A stretch of DNA of 64,000 nt from Tenacibaculum singaporense (GCF_003867015.1 NZ_CP032548.1:2857001-2921000); one strand, 5' to 3'. Positions 36,721 to 46,762 are shown, counted from the stretch's first letter. Numbers and translations: made by a program. Notes: generated by a model not told the origin, from the sequence alone.

Positions 36721-37917
36721 TTAAGCGCTTAAAACTTCTTGTACTTTATCAGCTGCTTCTTGGAACTCAGTTGCTGAGATAATTTCCATTCCGCTGTTAT
36801 CGATTAATTCTTTTGCTTCTTTAGCATTTGTTCCTTGTAAACGAGCTATAATAGGCACATTAATTTTGTCTCCCATGTTTTTGTAAGCATCAACAATACC
36901 TTGTGCCACACGGTCACAACGAACGATACCTCCAAAAATGTTTACTAAGATAGCTTTTACGTTAGGGTCTTTTAAAATGATTCCGAAAGCAGTTTCAACA
37001 CGTTGTGCATCAGCTGTACCACCAACATCTAAGAAGTTGGCTGGCTCACCACCTGCTTGCTTAATTAAATCCATAGTTCCCATTGCTAAACCAGCTCCGT
37101 TTACCATACATCCAACGTTACCATCTAAATCTACATAGTTTAATCCTGCAGCATTTGCTTCAACTTCAATTGGGTTCTCTTCACGTAAATCACGCATTTC
37201 TGCATAATCTTTGTGACGGTATAAAGCATTATCATCTAAAGTAACCTTAGCATCAACAGCCATGATTTTATCATCAGATGTTTTTAATACTGGGTTAATT
37301 TCAAATAAAGATGAATCAGACTTTACGTATGCTGTGTATAATGCAGTTACGAATTTTACCATTTCTTTTAAAGCAACACCGCTTAACCCTAAGTTAAACG
37401 CAATTTTACGAGCTTGGAAAGGTAATAATCCTGTTGCTGGATCAATCTCTTCTGTAAAAATTAAGTGTGGAGTTTCTTCTGCCACAGTTTCGATATCCAT
37501 ACCTCCTTCAGTAGAGTACATAATCATGTTTCTACCTGTAGCACGATTTAATAAAACTGACATATAAAATTCATCTGGCTCACTATCACCAGGATAATAT
37601 ACATCCTCAGCAATTAACACTTGGTTAACTAACTTACCTTCTACTGAAGTTTGAGGAGTTACTAACATCATTCCTAAAATGTCATCAGCAATACTTTTTA
37701 CCTCATCTAAGTTTTTAGCTAACTTAACACCACCACCTTTTCCACGACCACCTGCGTGTACTTGAGCCTTAATTACGTGCCAACCAGTACCTGTTTCTTC
37801 TGTTAATTTTTTAGCTGCTTCAACAGCATCTTCTGGAGTATTTGCAACAATTCCACGTTGAATACGAACGCCAAAACTGTTTAATATTTCTTTACCTTGA
37901 TATTCGTGTAAGTTCAT
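36721..37917 (-). CDS. sucC: Succinate-CoA ligase (ADP-forming) beta subunit
   Basis: A 398-residue protein from the ATG at 37917, chosen because the family starts MNLHEYQGKEIL; a further upstream ATG adds nine unlikely residues. The ATP-grasp region is visible (AQVHAGGRGKGGGVKLAK, FEINPVLK) and the C-terminal CoA-ligase domain carries NGAGLAMGTMD and GGIVRCDRVA. It makes ATP from succinyl-CoA in the TCA cycle. sucD is not adjacent. Confidence 0.95.
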   Translation of the reverse strand: MNLHEYQGKEILNSFGVRIQRGIVANTPEDAVEAAKKLTEETGTGWHVIKAQVHAGGRGKGGGVKLAKNLDEVKSIADDILGMMLVTPQTSVEGKLVNQVLIAEDVYYPGDSEPDEFYMSVLLNRATGRNMIMYSTEGGMDIETVAEETPHLIFTEEIDPATGLLPFQARKIAFNLGLSGVALKEMVKFVTALYTAYVKSDSSLFEINPVLKTSDDKIMAVDAKVTLDDNALYRHKDYAEMRDLREENPIEVEANAAGLNYVDLDGNVGCMVNGAGLAMGTMDLIKQAGGEPANFLDVGGTADAQRVETAFGIILKDPNVKAILVNIFGGIVRCDRVAQGIVDAYKNMGDKINVPIIARLQGTNAKEAKELIDNSGMEIISATEFQEAADKVQEVLSA

Positions 37918-38160
37918 TAGATATGAATTTTTAAAGTCGAACAAAAATACAAATTCAATTCATAATACCTTATAAATTGTACTTTAATTTATAATTAAAA
38001 TCAATTTTATTTAATTTCTATTTTTACATTTTTTTTAACATTTAAACGTGTAACATTCTTTTTTTTAACAGGTCTTTACCGTAATTAACATGATTTTGTG
38101 ATTTATTTATCCTAATCATAATAATTTAGCCCAACAACTAATACTATATCTCGATCAACT

Positions 38161-40695
38161 ATGCTTAAAGTTTTAGCATTTATTACAACCAGTTTCTTCT
38201 TTATAGGAGTTACAAATGCCCAAACCATTAACCAAAACAGAAAAAAACTAGACGTAATACGTGTAGATGTTCCTCCAAAAATTGACGGAAAATTAGATGA
38301 TACTGCTTGGAAAAATGTTCCTGCCGCAAAAGATTTTGTGATGATGCGTCCCGACAATGGAAAAGCGGAACCTGACACCCATAAAACAGTAGTTAAATTA
38401 GTATACGATGATAATGCTATTTACATCAGTGCTAAAATGTACGATCCTGAACCTTCAAAAATACCTGCTGAGTTTACTAACAGAGACAATATTGGTAACA
38501 GCGATTTCTTTTTAATAACTATTAACCCTAACGACGACGGACAAAATCCTTTTGAATTTATTGTAACCAGTTCAGGTGCGCAAGCAGACTCAAAAGTATC
38601 TAACGGAAATGAAGATTTTAATTGGAGTGCCGTATGGGAAAGTGATTTTAGCATTAATGAAGACTCTTGGGTTGTAGAAATGAAAATTCCATATAGAGCT
38701 TTACGTTTTGCTAATGTACCTGTTCAATCGTGGGGAATTAACTATCACAGAAAAGTACTGAATTTAAATGCTCAATTCACTTGGAATCATATTGATAATC
38801 AACAAGGAAATTGGACTCAATATGATGGTTTGTATGAAAACTTCACCAACATAAAACCTCCTACCCGATTAAACTTTTATCCATATGCATCAGCAACTAC
38901 GACCACTAAAGATGGTAATACTGACTTTGATTGGAGTGTAGGTATGGATGTAAAATATGGAATTACCGAAAACTTTACGTTAGACGCTACTTTAATTCCT
39001 GATTTTAGTCAAGTAGGTTTTGACAATGTTACCTTAAATTTAGGACCTTTTGAACAGCAATTTACAGAACAACGTCAATTTTTTACTGAAGGAACTGAAT
39101 TATTTAGTAAAGGACGTTTATTTTATTCAAGAAGAATTGGAGGCAGACCAATAGATCAATTTTCTGGTGAACGAAAAGATGATGATGAGTTTATTGATGG
39201 AAAAAAAATAAATGATGAAGTTATAGATGTTCCTGATAAAGTTCAAATGCTAAACGCCATAAAAATATCTGGAAGAACCAAAGGAGGTTTAGGGGTAGGA
39301 TTCTTTAATGCCATTACCGAAAAAACAGAAGCTACTGTTGAAAGAACTGAGCAAACAATTAATGGATTAGATACTATTAGCAATGTGAGTACTTACAAAA
39401 CTACAGTTAATCCATTTTCTAACTATAATATTATGGTGCTAGATCAGCAGTTTAATCAAAACTCATCTATTACCTTAATTAACACCAATGTAACTCGTGA
39501 CGGAAGATTTAGAGATGCTAATGTTACTGGATTACTCTGGCATGTTGAAGATAAAAAAAGTAGGTATAATATCGACGGTAGTTTTAAAATGAGTAATATT
39601 TCTGACGACGAAGATGATCCAAATACAGGATACGCTTTTGATACCAGTATTGGTAAACAATCAGGAAATTGGCGAGGAGAAATTGGATACAATTTTGAAA
39701 ACAAAGACTACAACCCTAATGATATGGGGATTCTCTTTAGCAACAATGAACAAACTATTTACGGTTTTGTTGGTTATCGATTGTTAAAACCTAAAGGAAT
39801 ATTCAACAACTACGGAGCTAACATATACTATAACTTTAACTTCTTGCACAACCCAGGAACCTATGTAGGTACTAATACTGGTTTATCTTTTTGGGCTGAT
39901 ACTAAAAAACGATTCAGCTTTGGAGGAAACTTAAATTATAGTACAGAAAGAAAAGACTTTTTTGAGCCAAGACAAGGAACTACTAGTGGTATCTACTTTA
40001 ACAGACCAGAAAGGCTGAATGTGAATCATTGGGGGTCTACCGATTATAGAAAAAAGTTTGCTATAGACTATAATTGGTATTATACCTTTTTCAAAAACAA
40101 TCCAAAAGAAAGTTATGGTTTTAGATTTTCACCTAGATACCGTTTTACCAACAAATTTTCTTTAATTTATGGTTTCAGATATGGAAAAACTAATAATGGT
40201 CAAGGATATGTTACAAAAATTAATGAAGATGATATAGAAGAAAAACCTTCATTAGCACCTTTAAAAGATCATATTATTTTCGGACAGCGCGATTGGGCTA
40301 CCTACGACAATTCTTTAACAGGAAAATATACTTTCAGTACAAAATCAGCAGTATCATTATCATTTAGACATAACTGGAGTAAAGTTCCGTATCAAGGAAA
40401 ATATTTTAGCCTAAATGAAGAGAATGGAGAACTTACAGAAAATAACTACCAAGGAGAGCACGATAAAAACTTTAATAGTTGGAACTTAGATGTAAACTAT
40501 CAATGGCAATTTGCTCCAGGTAGTCAATTAATCTTTTTCTACAGAAACTCCATAAGACCAGATCACGATTTTGCCCCTGCAAACATTGATTTTAAAAACA
40601 ACATCTCAAAACTTTTTGATCAAAGTATGCAACACAGGTTTTCTATTCGATTAGTTTATTTTATCGATTATAACAACATCAAAAATATAATTTAA
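38161..40695 (+). CDS. DUF5916 outer-membrane protein with CBM9-like N-terminal domain
   Basis: An 844-residue protein with a signal peptide (cleavage near NAQT). Residues 30-220 are a beta-sandwich like family 9 carbohydrate-binding domains (IDGKLDDTAWKNVPAAKDFVMMRPDNG). The rest is a DUF5916 beta-barrel-like part with many aromatic amphipathic strands, ending in RLVYFIDY. It probably sits in the outer membrane; substrate binding is possible. It stands alone with a terminator behind. Confidence 0.8.
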   Translation: MLKVLAFITTSFFFIGVTNAQTINQNRKKLDVIRVDVPPKIDGKLDDTAWKNVPAAKDFVMMRPDNGKAEPDTHKTVVKLVYDDNAIYISAKMYDPEPSKIPAEFTNRDNIGNSDFFLITINPNDDGQNPFEFIVTSSGAQADSKVSNGNEDFNWSAVWESDFSINEDSWVVEMKIPYRALRFANVPVQSWGINYHRKVLNLNAQFTWNHIDNQQGNWTQYDGLYENFTNIKPPTRLNFYPYASATTTTKDGNTDFDWSVGMDVKYGITENFTLDATLIPDFSQVGFDNVTLNLGPFEQQFTEQRQFFTEGTELFSKGRLFYSRRIGGRPIDQFSGERKDDDEFIDGKKINDEVIDVPDKVQMLNAIKISGRTKGGLGVGFFNAITEKTEATVERTEQTINGLDTISNVSTYKTTVNPFSNYNIMVLDQQFNQNSSITLINTNVTRDGRFRDANVTGLLWHVEDKKSRYNIDGSFKMSNISDDEDDPNTGYAFDTSIGKQSGNWRGEIGYNFENKDYNPNDMGILFSNNEQTIYGFVGYRLLKPKGIFNNYGANIYYNFNFLHNPGTYVGTNTGLSFWADTKKRFSFGGNLNYSTERKDFFEPRQGTTSGIYFNRPERLNVNHWGSTDYRKKFAIDYNWYYTFFKNNPKESYGFRFSPRYRFTNKFSLIYGFRYGKTNNGQGYVTKINEDDIEEKPSLAPLKDHIIFGQRDWATYDNSLTGKYTFSTKSAVSLSFRHNWSKVPYQGKYFSLNEENGELTENNYQGEHDKNFNSWNLDVNYQWQFAPGSQLIFFYRNSIRPDHDFAPANIDFKNNISKLFDQSMQHRFSIRLVYFIDYNNIKNII

Positions 40696-40716
40696 ATACA
40701 CGTTTATGTATTATTT

Positions 40717-40757
40717 GAAATCAGGTAAGCATTAAAGCGTATCTGATTTCTTTTTTA
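40717..40757 (+). terminator. Terminator of the DUF5916 gene
   Basis: GAAATCAG (40717-40724) and CTGATTTC (40743-40750) with an 18-base loop, followed by six Ts. Confidence 0.65.
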
Positions 40758-40784
40758 TACATTCGTTACTTAGAAAATAACACT

Positions 40785-41447
40785 ATGATTGTTGCTAAAA
40801 ACATCCACAAACATTACGGAGAGGTAGAAATATTAAAAGGCGTTGATCTTCATATAAAAAAAGGAGAAATAGTTGCTATTGTTGGTCCTTCAGGAGCAGG
40901 AAAAACAACCTTACTACAAATTTTAGGAACCCTAGATAAACCATTAAAAAATCAGAGCTACGAATTATTAGTTGATGGCGTTTCTATCAAAGATTTAAAC
41001 GACACAAAAGTTTCCGCTTTCCGAAATAAACACATCGGATTCATTTTTCAATTTCATCAGTTATTACCAGAATTTACTGCCTTAGAAAATGTTTGTATTC
41101 CTGCTTTTATAGGAGGAAAAGGAAAAACAGAAACTGAAAAAAGAGCTAAAGAACTTTTAAACTTCTTAGGCTTATCACACAGAGAAAATCATAAACCTAA
41201 CGAGCTTTCTGGAGGAGAGCAACAACGTGTTGCTGTTGCTAGAGCTTTAATTAACGAACCTTCTGTTATTTTTGCTGATGAACCTTCAGGAAACCTCGAC
41301 TCTACTTCTGCTAAAAATTTACACGAGTTATTTTTTAAACTACGTGATGAGTTTGGGCAAACCTTTGTGCTAGTAACACACAACAAAGAATTAGCGCAAA
41401 TGGCTGATAGAACACTTATAATGAAAGACGGAATTATTGTTGAATAG
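40785..41447 (+). CDS. lolD: ABC ATPase of the LolD/MacB type
   Basis: A 220-residue ATPase with Walker [10 protein letters not shown], the LolD/MacB insertion region [16 protein letters not shown], signature [15 protein letters not shown] and Walker [14 protein letters not shown]. In LolCDE this subunit powers lipoprotein release from the inner membrane. The LolC/E-type partner is not adjacent. It begins the operon that continues with the CPBP protease and the interrupted DUF2400 gene. Confidence 0.85.
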   Translation: MIVAKNIHKHYGEVEILKGVDLHIKKGEIVAIVGPSGAGKTTLLQILGTLDKPLKNQSYELLVDGVSIKDLNDTKVSAFRNKHIGFIFQFHQLLPEFTALENVCIPAFIGGKGKTETEKRAKELLNFLGLSHRENHKPNELSGGEQQRVAVARALINEPSVIFADEPSGNLDSTSAKNLHELFFKLRDEFGQTFVLVTHNKELAQMADRTLIMKDGIIVE

Positions 41448-41492
41448 TGTAACTATTTAAAGTTTCTAGCTACTAATTAATAAATCATTTCC

Positions 41493-42044
41493 ATGAAAGA
41501 AACTTTTCAAGAACTTGTTACCTATTTAAAAAATCCCGTTTTAGAAAAAGATACCAATCAAAACATTTCGTATCGTTTTCAAAAATTCTTTCACCTCCTT
41601 TTTATAAGTATTATTACAGGAGCTATATTATCTCCCCTTTTTCTTCTTGTTGAAGAGTTAGGTTTGATCAACATGAATGAACACGCTGTAGAAGATTTAC
41701 TAAAAGCTCATACCAAATGGTTTATTGCTTTTCTTACCATTATTTTAGCCCCTTTGCTTGAAGAACTGTTTTTTAGAGCACCAATCACCTTATTTCATGG
41801 GAAGAAAAACTTCAAAATAGCCTTTTATGTGTTTGCACTACTTTTTGGTTTAGTACATTTAACTAACTTTACTATTACTACTAATGTACTTTTATTAGCT
41901 CCAATACTAGTGGCTCCGCAAACTATTTTAGGTGGTTATTTAGGATTTATTAGAGTTCGTTTTGGACTCGAATGGAGTATCTTATTACACGCTTGCTATA
42001 ATGCTTTCTTTGTTTTGCTTAGTTTTGCAGGAGATTTAGCATAA
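41493..42044 (+). CDS. CPBP family intramembrane metalloprotease
   Basis: A 183-residue membrane protein with motif 1 APLLEELFFRAP (the EE pair), motif 2 LFGLVHLTNF (His) and motif 3 LLHACYNAFF (His and Asn), the CAAX protease/bacteriocin-processing (CPBP) set. Proteins of this family cleave or process membrane peptides, or give immunity to bacteriocins. It is one base upstream of the DUF2400 gene and likely co-transcribed with it before the element arrived. Confidence 0.87.
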   Translation: MKETFQELVTYLKNPVLEKDTNQNISYRFQKFFHLLFISIITGAILSPLFLLVEELGLINMNEHAVEDLLKAHTKWFIAFLTIILAPLLEELFFRAPITLFHGKKNFKIAFYVFALLFGLVHLTNFTITTNVLLLAPILVAPQTILGGYLGFIRVRFGLEWSILLHACYNAFFVLLSFAGDLA

Positions 42045-42045
42045 A

Positions 42046-42555
42046 ATGAACAAAAAGGAGCTTAAAGAGTTTTTAGACGAAAAAGTAATACAATACAACA
42101 ATCCAGATTTTATTGATAGTGACCCTATTCAAATTCCACACCAATTTTCGGTAAAAGAAGATATTGAAATCGCTGGCTTTTTAGCTGCAACTATTGCTTG
42201 GGGAAATCGTAAAATGATTATTAACAACTCCCATAAAATGATTGATTTAATGGGGAATTCTCCTTATGATTTTGTTCTCAATCATTCTGAAGAAGATTTA
42301 GCTAATTTTGACGGATTTGTACACAGAACATTTAATGCAGATGATTTTAAGTTTTTTATTCAATCGTTAAAAAACATCTATCAAAATCATGGTGGATTAG
42401 AAGCTGTTTTACAACCAAAAGATAAAGCAGATAATTACCAACATGCTATACATCATTTCAAACAAGTTTTTTTTGAAATCCCTCATCAACCAAGAACATT
42501 AAAGCATGTTTCTGATCCTTTAAAAGGCTCTGCTTCCAAAAGAATTAATATGTAG
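42046..42555 (+). pseudogene. TIGR02757/DUF2400 gene, 5' part, cut by the integrative element
   Basis: Codons 1-168 match the N-terminal two thirds of the TIGR02757 family (IEIAGFLAATIAWGNRKMII, DFVLNHSEEDL, FVHRTFNADDF, KHVSDPLKGSASKRIN). At codon 169, ATG at 42550, the sequence passes into the element and a TAG stop follows at 42553. The missing 85 residues continue in frame at 63527, 21 kb away. The family is conserved in Bacteroidota and has no established function. Confidence 0.93.
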
Positions 42556-42571
42556 TTACGGGTAATTAAGG
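42550..42571. other. attL: left attachment junction
   Basis: Host bases up to the ATGT core are followed by the element half-site TAGTTACGGGTAATTAAGG, which overlaps the integrase stop codon at 42566-42568. Joined to the right element end it gives an attP whose half-sites match at 18 of the first 21 positions from the dyad axis in ACATGT. Confidence 0.85.
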
Positions 42572-44437
42572 TAGTGTTTCAAAATTTATTAGTTCATTTT
42601 TATTTAACTCTATCTTAGAGTTCATAAAAATCAATTGTTTAAACCCTTGAAATTCACCTGTAATCGATTCTAAAATATCTTCTTTCGCATCTTCGTATAA
42701 AATGTCAGTTTTTTTTACTTCTTCAATTAATTTTTTAATATCCTTATCCTCTATTGAAAATAAATCAAAAAGTCCATCAAGCGTTTCATAATCTTCTTTT
42801 AATTGTTCTTTATTAAAAGCAGCTGTTCTAAATAAAACAGTCCAATCCCAAATAATAGCCTTGTAATCAGTTAAGAATACTGAATATTCATCATAATCTT
42901 TGTAATGTATTTCTATTTTGTAATTCCCAGTTTTATTTTCCCTTTCATGTGAAATAATTATCTTATCTACCATTCTATGAATCGCAAGCTTTATTGATTC
43001 GAAATCATTTTCTAAAGTAAATAATTCGATAATCGATTTTGCTCTTTTAGCTCTGGAATTATTCTCATTTTCATGAATTTTCTGTTCAATTAAACCTATA
43101 TTTTCTCTAATATTAATCAATTTTTTTTTAGAAGTAATTAAATCATTTTTAATGGTGTCATCGCTTCTAAAGTCATCTTCTAATAATAGTTTATAAGCTC
43201 TTTTTATTCTTTTATTAATTTGTTTTTCCTTTTCCCTATGATTTAAGAGTTCTTTCTTTAACTTATCATTCTTACTTTCTTTGCTAGGTATATTAACTAA
43301 AATATTTTTCAATTCTTTTGAATCAAAAAGATGTTTTATTATGAATGTTTCAAGTTTTGGTAAATTTATTCCTCTACTTTTTTCACATATTTTATTCGGT
43401 TTTCTTACTCCTTTACATTTATAGGCATTATCATTTCCTTTTAACCTTTTTTTTCCTCTAAACTCCGAACCACAATGTTTACAGTATATCAAACCATTTA
43501 GTAAATATCTATATTTTTCCTTTTTACCTACATTTTTTTTGTTTAAGGCTAAATTATCTTGAACTTTTTCCCATAATTCTGGTTCAACAATATTAGGTAC
43601 TTGAGAAATAATTAGCTCAGCTTTAACTTTTGATTTCACAGATTTACCATTCACATTCTCAATATTATCTTCATAACGATTCCATTCTCTTATTCCTTTG
43701 TATATTTTATTTCTGAGAATATCACTTATTACATTTCCTCTCCATTTAATTGAACTCTTGTCATGAATAGTTGTAATACCCGTATATGAATCTTTTCTCG
43801 TAATTTCTCCTTTAAAATTTCTACTATACTTTGTAGGGATTCCTTCGTCATTAAAAATATTAGCTATAGTATATGCTCCTTTACCTTCTAAAGATAATTG
43901 AAACATTCTCCTAACATGGACAGCTTCTTCTTCATCAACTACATAATCATTATTACTAGATTTTTTATATCCATAAGGTTTAATACCATGTGTTTTTCCC
44001 TCCTTTGCTTTTCTTGCATTAGCTAACCGTACTTTTTTTGACGTTATTTCTGCATAATAAGCATTAACGACTGACATTAAACTTGCTAACATTTTATTAG
44101 TAGGATTGTCTAAGTCAAAAAAAGAACCTCCAGGATAGTATTTAATTTTTTTGTTTAAACATTCCGCAACAAAAAAATCCCATGTTCTTGAATTTCTCTC
44201 AATTCTAGACTGGTCAATACAATAAACGTGTGTTATTTCTTCTTTTCTAATATCTCTAAATAAATCAGATAACCCATCTCTTACACTTTCATCTAGAGTT
44301 CCACTAATCCCATCATCTACATACATTCGGTATTTTAAGCCTAATTCTTTAGCACAATTTATTCCACCATCACGTTGGTCGTCTATAGTGTATTTATCTT
44401 TTCTGTTCTTGGATGTTCTACAGTATATGCCTAGCAT
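42566..44437 (-). CDS. Large serine recombinase (integrase)
   Basis: A 623-residue serine integrase. The catalytic domain begins YCRTSKNRKDK with the nucleophile Ser at residue 9, followed by conserved Arg positions (VDDGISGTLDESVRDGL, IDQSRIERN). The recombinase domain spans 145-290, a zinc ribbon has Cys at 319, 322, 341 and 351, and a coiled-coil of about 80 residues starts near 390. The C-terminal 130 residues are unlike the common phage integrases. It lies with its 3' end at the attachment site and surely carried out the insertion into the DUF2400 gene. Confidence 0.93.
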   Translation of the reverse strand: MLGIYCRTSKNRKDKYTIDDQRDGGINCAKELGLKYRMYVDDGISGTLDESVRDGLSDLFRDIRKEEITHVYCIDQSRIERNSRTWDFFVAECLNKKIKYYPGGSFFDLDNPTNKMLASLMSVVNAYYAEITSKKVRLANARKAKEGKTHGIKPYGYKKSSNNDYVVDEEEAVHVRRMFQLSLEGKGAYTIANIFNDEGIPTKYSRNFKGEITRKDSYTGITTIHDKSSIKWRGNVISDILRNKIYKGIREWNRYEDNIENVNGKSVKSKVKAELIISQVPNIVEPELWEKVQDNLALNKKNVGKKEKYRYLLNGLIYCKHCGSEFRGKKRLKGNDNAYKCKGVRKPNKICEKSRGINLPKLETFIIKHLFDSKELKNILVNIPSKESKNDKLKKELLNHREKEKQINKRIKRAYKLLLEDDFRSDDTIKNDLITSKKKLINIRENIGLIEQKIHENENNSRAKRAKSIIELFTLENDFESIKLAIHRMVDKIIISHERENKTGNYKIEIHYKDYDEYSVFLTDYKAIIWDWTVLFRTAAFNKEQLKEDYETLDGLFDLFSIEDKDIKKLIEEVKKTDILYEDAKEDILESITGEFQGFKQLIFMNSKIELNKNELINFETLP

Positions 44438-44491
44438 TAACTTTTTTATTTAATAATTAAATATCGAAAAAAATATTGATTTTTTATAATA

Positions 44492-45889
44492 TCACTCCTC
44501 CTTAATACTAGGCAATTCACCCAAAGCATCTTTAAAAACAGATTCCATTATTTTAAGAGTGGTTTTTTTATGTTCTTTTTTTACTATTACAGCATCGTGA
44601 ATAGTGAAAGGAATAATATTTTCTTCTACTAATTTTCTGCTAATCAAATTAATAAAAATATTTGATTCGATTTGCTGAAGCATGATAGCAAAATCAGCAT
44701 GATTTTTAATTTTGTAAGACGAGATAATTTTATAAATATTGGGATATACCTCTTTAAAAATCTTTTTATCTTCTAAATAACTCTTATTTTTAGAATAAGC
44801 AATCTTCATCCATAAATCTTTAGATTCTTTTCTAGTTGTATTGTATAGTTCTTGTAGATGCTCATACCAAACTCCTTTAGTGGTGTATTCAAAATATTTA
44901 CTTATTTCTTTCTTTAAATTTCCCGTAGCGTTAATTAGATGTTCTTTTAATATAATATTGAATAAAACAGGTTGAGAATTTTTTAAGTCTAAATACACCA
45001 TGTCTTCATATCCAACAATAAATTGACGTAAATCACTGCTTAAATTTGTTAAATTGGTATCTATTCTTCCGTTTGTTTTACTTCGTTTAAAGTAAATCGA
45101 TTTTAAATTTTTACCTCCTTCAATTGCTTTAATTGAGGTAACTCTTGATGTATATTTATTATATGCTTTTAATTTTTCTTCTTCACTTTCAGCTTTCTCT
45201 ATATTTTCAAAGTATTGAGTAATAGAAAATGTAATTGCTTTTTCAGCATCTATTCTAAAGTTATTTCGAAAATGACTCCCCATTTTTTTTATATGCTTTG
45301 GGGCATTATTAATGAAGGTCGAATCATCATTATAACTACTAGTTAAATACTTTTTGTTTTTTGAAGTAATTAAAATTTTTATTTCATACCAAATAGTTGA
45401 AATCCTATTTTTTTGATTGTTTAAATCTGTAATAATTTCAGTGCTTTCAGAGAGATTTTGTTCTGTTATTGTGAAACAATAGGGAGGGTTAATATCTTCA
45501 ACAATTATATTATGAATAGATAATAATTTATTATAGTCTTTAAGATATTTATTAGTGTCAAATAAATAATAGTAAGTTGCTTTGTTTTTGTAATAATTAT
45601 CGTTCCATATAATACCTTGGTTTACAAGAAATCTAATATAATTAGGATAAGAATTTCCATATTTAGCTTTTAGGTACTTTGAGTATAAAGGAATAAATTT
45701 ATACGAATAATTTTCCATCTTTTTAAAGATGGAGCTTTTTGAGATTATTTCATTTAAAATGATTAAAAATATTTCTGGTTTATAATCAAAATCAGCAAAA
45801 CCAAGATGAAGTTTTAAAAGCAAATTATCTACAATTGCTTTCGGTAAATGTAAGGTTCTATATTTTTTGTATGCTTTTTTCTTTGCCAT
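44492..45889 (-). CDS. Polymerase-like protein related to family A DNA polymerase/T7-like RNA polymerase (TV-Pol-like)
   Basis: A 465-residue protein without obvious nuclease domains. Residues 274-310 (GRIDTNLTNLSSDLRQFI, then VYLDLKNSQPVLF) resemble the GRxHTxL region and motif A of family A polymerases, with Asp301 as the first metal ligand and SQP at 305-307. Residues 360-390 resemble motif B and its following FxxxYP helix (KIFKEVYPNIYKII). IPFTIHDAVIV at 427-436 matches motif C (HD). This fits the transposon/virus polymerase group I recall as TV-Pol. It likely replicates the element or acts in its life cycle; direct proof is absent. Confidence 0.6.
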   Translation of the reverse strand: MAKKKAYKKYRTLHLPKAIVDNLLLKLHLGFADFDYKPEIFLIILNEIISKSSIFKKMENYSYKFIPLYSKYLKAKYGNSYPNYIRFLVNQGIIWNDNYYKNKATYYYLFDTNKYLKDYNKLLSIHNIIVEDINPPYCFTITEQNLSESTEIITDLNNQKNRISTIWYEIKILITSKNKKYLTSSYNDDSTFINNAPKHIKKMGSHFRNNFRIDAEKAITFSITQYFENIEKAESEEEKLKAYNKYTSRVTSIKAIEGGKNLKSIYFKRSKTNGRIDTNLTNLSSDLRQFIVGYEDMVYLDLKNSQPVLFNIILKEHLINATGNLKKEISKYFEYTTKGVWYEHLQELYNTTRKESKDLWMKIAYSKNKSYLEDKKIFKEVYPNIYKIISSYKIKNHADFAIMLQQIESNIFINLISRKLVEENIIPFTIHDAVIVKKEHKKTTLKIMESVFKDALGELPSIKEE

Positions 45890-46124
45890 AAATCAATTTA
45901 TAAAACGCAATATAACATACATTTTTATGATGAATTGCATGTTCTTATTTATGAATATAGAATTTTACTTGAAATTTTTTCTTTCTCTTTAAGGTGAGTA
46001 CAATAAAACAATCCTTATTTAGTATTTAACGCTTTAATTATAAAATTGCATGTTAGCGAATAGGTGAGATTCAAAATCCTAAAAAGTACATTTAGAACAT
46101 TATATGGTTATAATAACCCACCCA

Positions 46125-46155
46125 GGGAGGGGGCTCTAAGAGAGGTCTCCCCTCC
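46125..46155. other. GC-rich hairpin in an AT-rich gap
   Basis: GGAGGGG (46126-46132) pairs with CCCCTCC (46149-46155), and inside it CTCT (46134-46137) pairs with AGAG (46141-46144). The remainder of the 339-base gap 45890-46228 has no gene I can support. The structure could be a small RNA, an origin of replication or mobilisation, or a regulatory leader. Confidence 0.45.
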
Positions 46156-46220
46156 AAGCTGTACATAGGTAGGTGTTAAAAAAATGTAAATTGAAAAATG
46201 TATATAAACGTGTACAGCTT
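46156..46220. repeat. 10-bp inverted repeat, arms AAGCTGTACA and TGTACAGCTT
   Basis: The arms at 46156-46165 and 46211-46220 are perfect and separated by 45 bases of AT-rich DNA. The first arm directly follows the GC-rich hairpin. It lies just downstream of the 67-residue gene on the minus strand. Confidence 0.6.
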
Positions 46221-46228
46221 ATGTTGTT

Positions 46229-46432
46229 TTAATATTGGAGAGAAGTAACTATATATTCAGCTAGTAATAAATCTTCTAATTGATTGTTTTTTACTAAACA
46301 ATCAAATTCTTGCTGTAAAATGTCATCATTTATTATAGCTTCTTCTTCATATCTTGCTTTAACATAGGTTATTAATAATTCTTTTATTAGTGGATTTTTA
46401 GCAATGTCTATGTTTGTAACCTTATATTCCAT
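46229..46432 (-). CDS. Small acidic hypothetical protein
   Basis: A 67-residue, Glu- and Asp-rich frame that follows the HTH gene at 46437 after four bases, so the two should be translated from one mRNA. It resembles no family I know. It may assist the upstream DNA-binding protein, for instance as recombination directionality partner. Confidence 0.45.
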   Translation of the reverse strand: MEYKVTNIDIAKNPLIKELLITYVKARYEEEAIINDDILQQEFDCLVKNNQLEDLLLAEYIVTSLQY

Positions 46433-46436
46433 ATGT

Positions 46437-46649
46437 TTAATTCTTTTTAGTTTTTGTTATGTTGTACTTAGGATTAAATTCAAACAAAATAGATTGATGA
46501 ATCTTCCAACTATGCTGCTTTTTGTGTAGTAATTCTGGATTGTTTTTATACTTGGTTTTAAGTTCTTTTATTCGGTAACGAAAAGTACGTTCGCTGATAC
46601 CTGTAATTTCAAGCACCTCACTAAATTTTAAATACGTTTTCTGATTCAT
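46437..46649 (-). CDS. Small helix-turn-helix protein, excisionase-like
   Basis: A 70-residue basic protein with a HTH pattern TYLKFSEVLEITGISERTFRYRIKELK, typical of MerR/excisionase-type folds or HTH_17. In serine-integrase elements such small proteins often act as recombination directionality factors or repressors. It is divergent from the XRE regulator at 46763 with a 113-base shared control region. Confidence 0.6.
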   Translation of the reverse strand: MNQKTYLKFSEVLEITGISERTFRYRIKELKTKYKNNPELLHKKQHSWKIHQSILFEFNPKYNITKTKKN

Positions 46650-46670
46650 AATATTATTTTATTATAAATA

Positions 46671-46725
46671 TGCAGCTGCAATTAAAAAGACCGTTTTCTC
46701 AAAAAAAACATATCATTTTATGAGA
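46671..46725. promoter_or_regulatory. Divergent control region with palindromes
   Basis: TGCAGCTGCA at 46671-46680 is a perfect 10-bp palindrome next to the HTH gene start; TCTCA (46697-46701) and TGAGA (46721-46725) form a second, spaced dyad before the XRE gene. They are reasonable binding sites for the two small regulators. Confidence 0.45.
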
Positions 46726-46762
46726 TAATAATTCTATATTTATTTTTTAAATTTTTACCAAT

